Positions 6,218 to 6,928 of a DNA stretch of 6,928 bases are shown here, piece after piece; the stretch's first letter is position 1; every line of letters starts with the position of its first letter. The DNA is from Clostridia bacterium (GTDB lineage: Bacteria > Bacillota > Clostridia > Oscillospirales > QAMX01), in contig JAFYNU010000192.1 in NCBI GenBank assembly GCA_017547975.1, positions 1-6,928 of the forward strand. The letters are read 5' to 3'. Made by a program: the position numbers and the translations under genes. Below the pieces are notes generated by a model. That model saw only the letters and a list, made by a program, of their open reading frames with translations. It was not told the DNA's origin and searched no databases.

Positions 6218-6229
6218 TGGAAAAACTCT
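6217..6229 (+). repeat. 13-bp direct repeat, copy 2 (recombinase first codons)
   Basis: This is an exact copy of 6126-6138, 91 bp downstream of it, and it encodes Met-Glu-Lys-Leu at the recombinase N-terminus. Its first base is the last base of the 14-bp repeat at 6204-6217. Confidence 0.6.
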
Positions 6230-6861
6230 ATGGTTACGTGCGGGTCTCCACCCGGGAACAGAACGAGGAACGGCAGATGATTGCGCTTGGTGAGTTTGGC
6301 GTTCCGGGGGGAAATATCTACATAGATAAGCAGTCCGGTAAGGATTTTGAGCGGACTGGTTACAGGCGGCTTCTGCGCAAATTGCGGGAGGGGGATACCC
6401 TTGTGATCAAAAGCATCGACCGCCTGGGGCGCAATTATGAGGAAATTCTGGCCCAATGGCGCACCATTACCAAGGAAAAGAAGGCCGCCATCGTGGTACT
6501 GGATATGCCTCTTCTGGATACCCGGCAAAATCGGGATCTCACCGGCACTCTGATCGCCGATATCGTGCTACAGCTCTTGTCCTACGTGGCCCAGACCGAG
6601 CGGGAATTCATCCGCCAGCGCCAGCAGGAAGGCATTGCCGCCGCCAGAGCCCGGGGCGTTAAGTTTGGCAGACCGGCCCGGGAGCGCCCCGCAGAGTTTT
6701 ACGAGTTGGTGGAAAAATGGAACAAAAACGAGATTTCTGCAAGGGCTGCTGCAAAGCGTCTGGGGATATCTCATAGCACTTTTATCCGGTGGTGTGGCGA
6801 GGAAAGTGGGAGAAAAAGTACAGGTTTTGAGCCATGTTCAAAGCCTGCATTTTATACATAA
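6217..6861 (+). CDS. Small serine recombinase (resolvase/invertase family)
   Basis: The 214-residue protein is a site-specific recombinase that cuts DNA through a covalent serine link. The catalytic domain (1 to about 140) has YGYVRVST with nucleophile Ser11 and Arg9, Arg46 in FERTGYR, the DRLGR motif with Asp68, Arg69 and Arg72, and AQTERE (125-130) leading into the long E helix that ends in RQRQQEGIAAARARG. A linker GRPA is followed by a Hin-type helix-turn-helix at about 173-193 (ISARAAAKRLGISHSTFIRW). The last 20 or so residues (195-214) extend past the usual end of the family and are encoded by a 14-bp repeat and a hairpin. The start has GGGAG 7 nt upstream. It is divergent from the helicase with no other mobile-element gene visible, so resolvase, invertase or transposon-associated roles cannot be separated. 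Confidence 0.95.
   Translation: MEKLYGYVRVSTREQNEERQMIALGEFGVPGGNIYIDKQSGKDFERTGYRRLLRKLREGDTLVIKSIDRLGRNYEEILAQWRTITKEKKAAIVVLDMPLLDTRQNRDLTGTLIADIVLQLLSYVAQTEREFIRQRQQEGIAAARARGVKFGRPARERPAEFYELVEKWNKNEISARAAAKRLGISHSTFIRWCGEESGRKSTGFEPCSKPAFYT
6807..6820 (+). repeat. 14-bp direct repeat, copy 2 (inside recombinase 3' end)
   Basis: This is an exact copy of 6204-6217, and a GAAAG motif precedes both copies with a one-base offset. It begins just after the helix-turn-helix codons and encodes part of the unusual C-terminal tail. Confidence 0.6.
6821..6853 (+). terminator. Possible terminator overlapping the recombinase 3' end
   Basis: Positions 6821-6830 pair with 6838-6847 (10 bp, one G-U) around a 7-nt loop, followed by a short T-run at 6850-6853. 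The hairpin lies within the last codons of the gene rather than after the stop. The T-run is short, so this is a weak candidate. The 67 bases after the stop hold only a 9-bp inverted repeat (6815-6823 with 6913-6921) and no recognisable gene. Confidence 0.35.
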
Positions 6862-6928
6862 AAAGTATTATATCACGCACTTTCCGGGATTACAAGAGGG
6901 GTGGTTAATAATCTGTACTTTACGGGAC

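Noticed and set aside
6016..6528. Upstream 171-codon extension of the helicase reading frame
   Set aside because: It runs antisense through the recombinase gene and across the helicase promoter, has no suitable start signal, and shows no protein-family resemblance. The ATG at 6015 has its own ribosome binding site.
3847..6861. Helicase, acetyltransferase and recombinase as a phage-defence island
   Set aside because: No nuclease, methylase or other known defence partner is present, and SNF2 helicases and serine recombinases are common elsewhere. The sequence alone does not support this.
1..6928. CRISPR array, tRNA, rRNA or insertion sequence ends
   Set aside because: I saw no regularly spaced repeats, cloverleaf, rRNA-like tracts or transposon terminal repeats.

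Overview
The window looks like chromosomal DNA from an anaerobic Firmicute of the Clostridia/Oscillospiraceae type. The support is consensus sigma-A promoters with 17-bp spacers (several with extended TG -10 elements), strong AGGAG-type ribosome binding sites, GC-rich genes separated by short AT-rich gaps, and a meso-diaminopimelate dehydrogenase of the kind used by many Clostridia for lysine and cell-wall synthesis. The assignment is inferred and the genus is unknown.

Layout, left to right. The left edge (1-190) is a gene-free terminator zone. It holds a rightward terminator for a gene outside the window, a long hairpin with a U-tract on the minus strand, and the hairpin that follows ddh. 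On the minus strand come ddh (194-1177, own promoter at 1210-1238), a 509-residue beta-propeller glycosidase-like protein (1252-2781, own promoter at 2812-2840), and then a two-gene operon read leftward from 6015: an SNF2-family helicase (3847-6015) followed 3 nt later by a tandem double GNAT acetyltransferase (2896-3843). That operon starts at a near-consensus promoter (6052-6080) and ends at a 17-bp perfect hairpin (2850-2888). On the plus strand, divergent from the helicase, lies a small serine recombinase (6217-6861).

The genes do not form one obvious pathway. ddh makes meso-DAP, the propeller protein probably acts on a carbohydrate in the cytoplasm, and the helicase and acetyltransferase are co-transcribed with no established joint function. 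Only the recombinase suggests mobility.

The most unusual signals are two. First, the double-GNAT gene carries a seven-A tract, a perfect internal Shine-Dalgarno and an internal ATG exactly at the domain junction; one A fewer would split it into two genes with a classic ATGA overlap. Second, short perfect direct repeats surround the recombinase start codon and its 3' end, next to a 19-bp hairpin embedded in the divergent promoter region. I found no convincing new multi-gene system.
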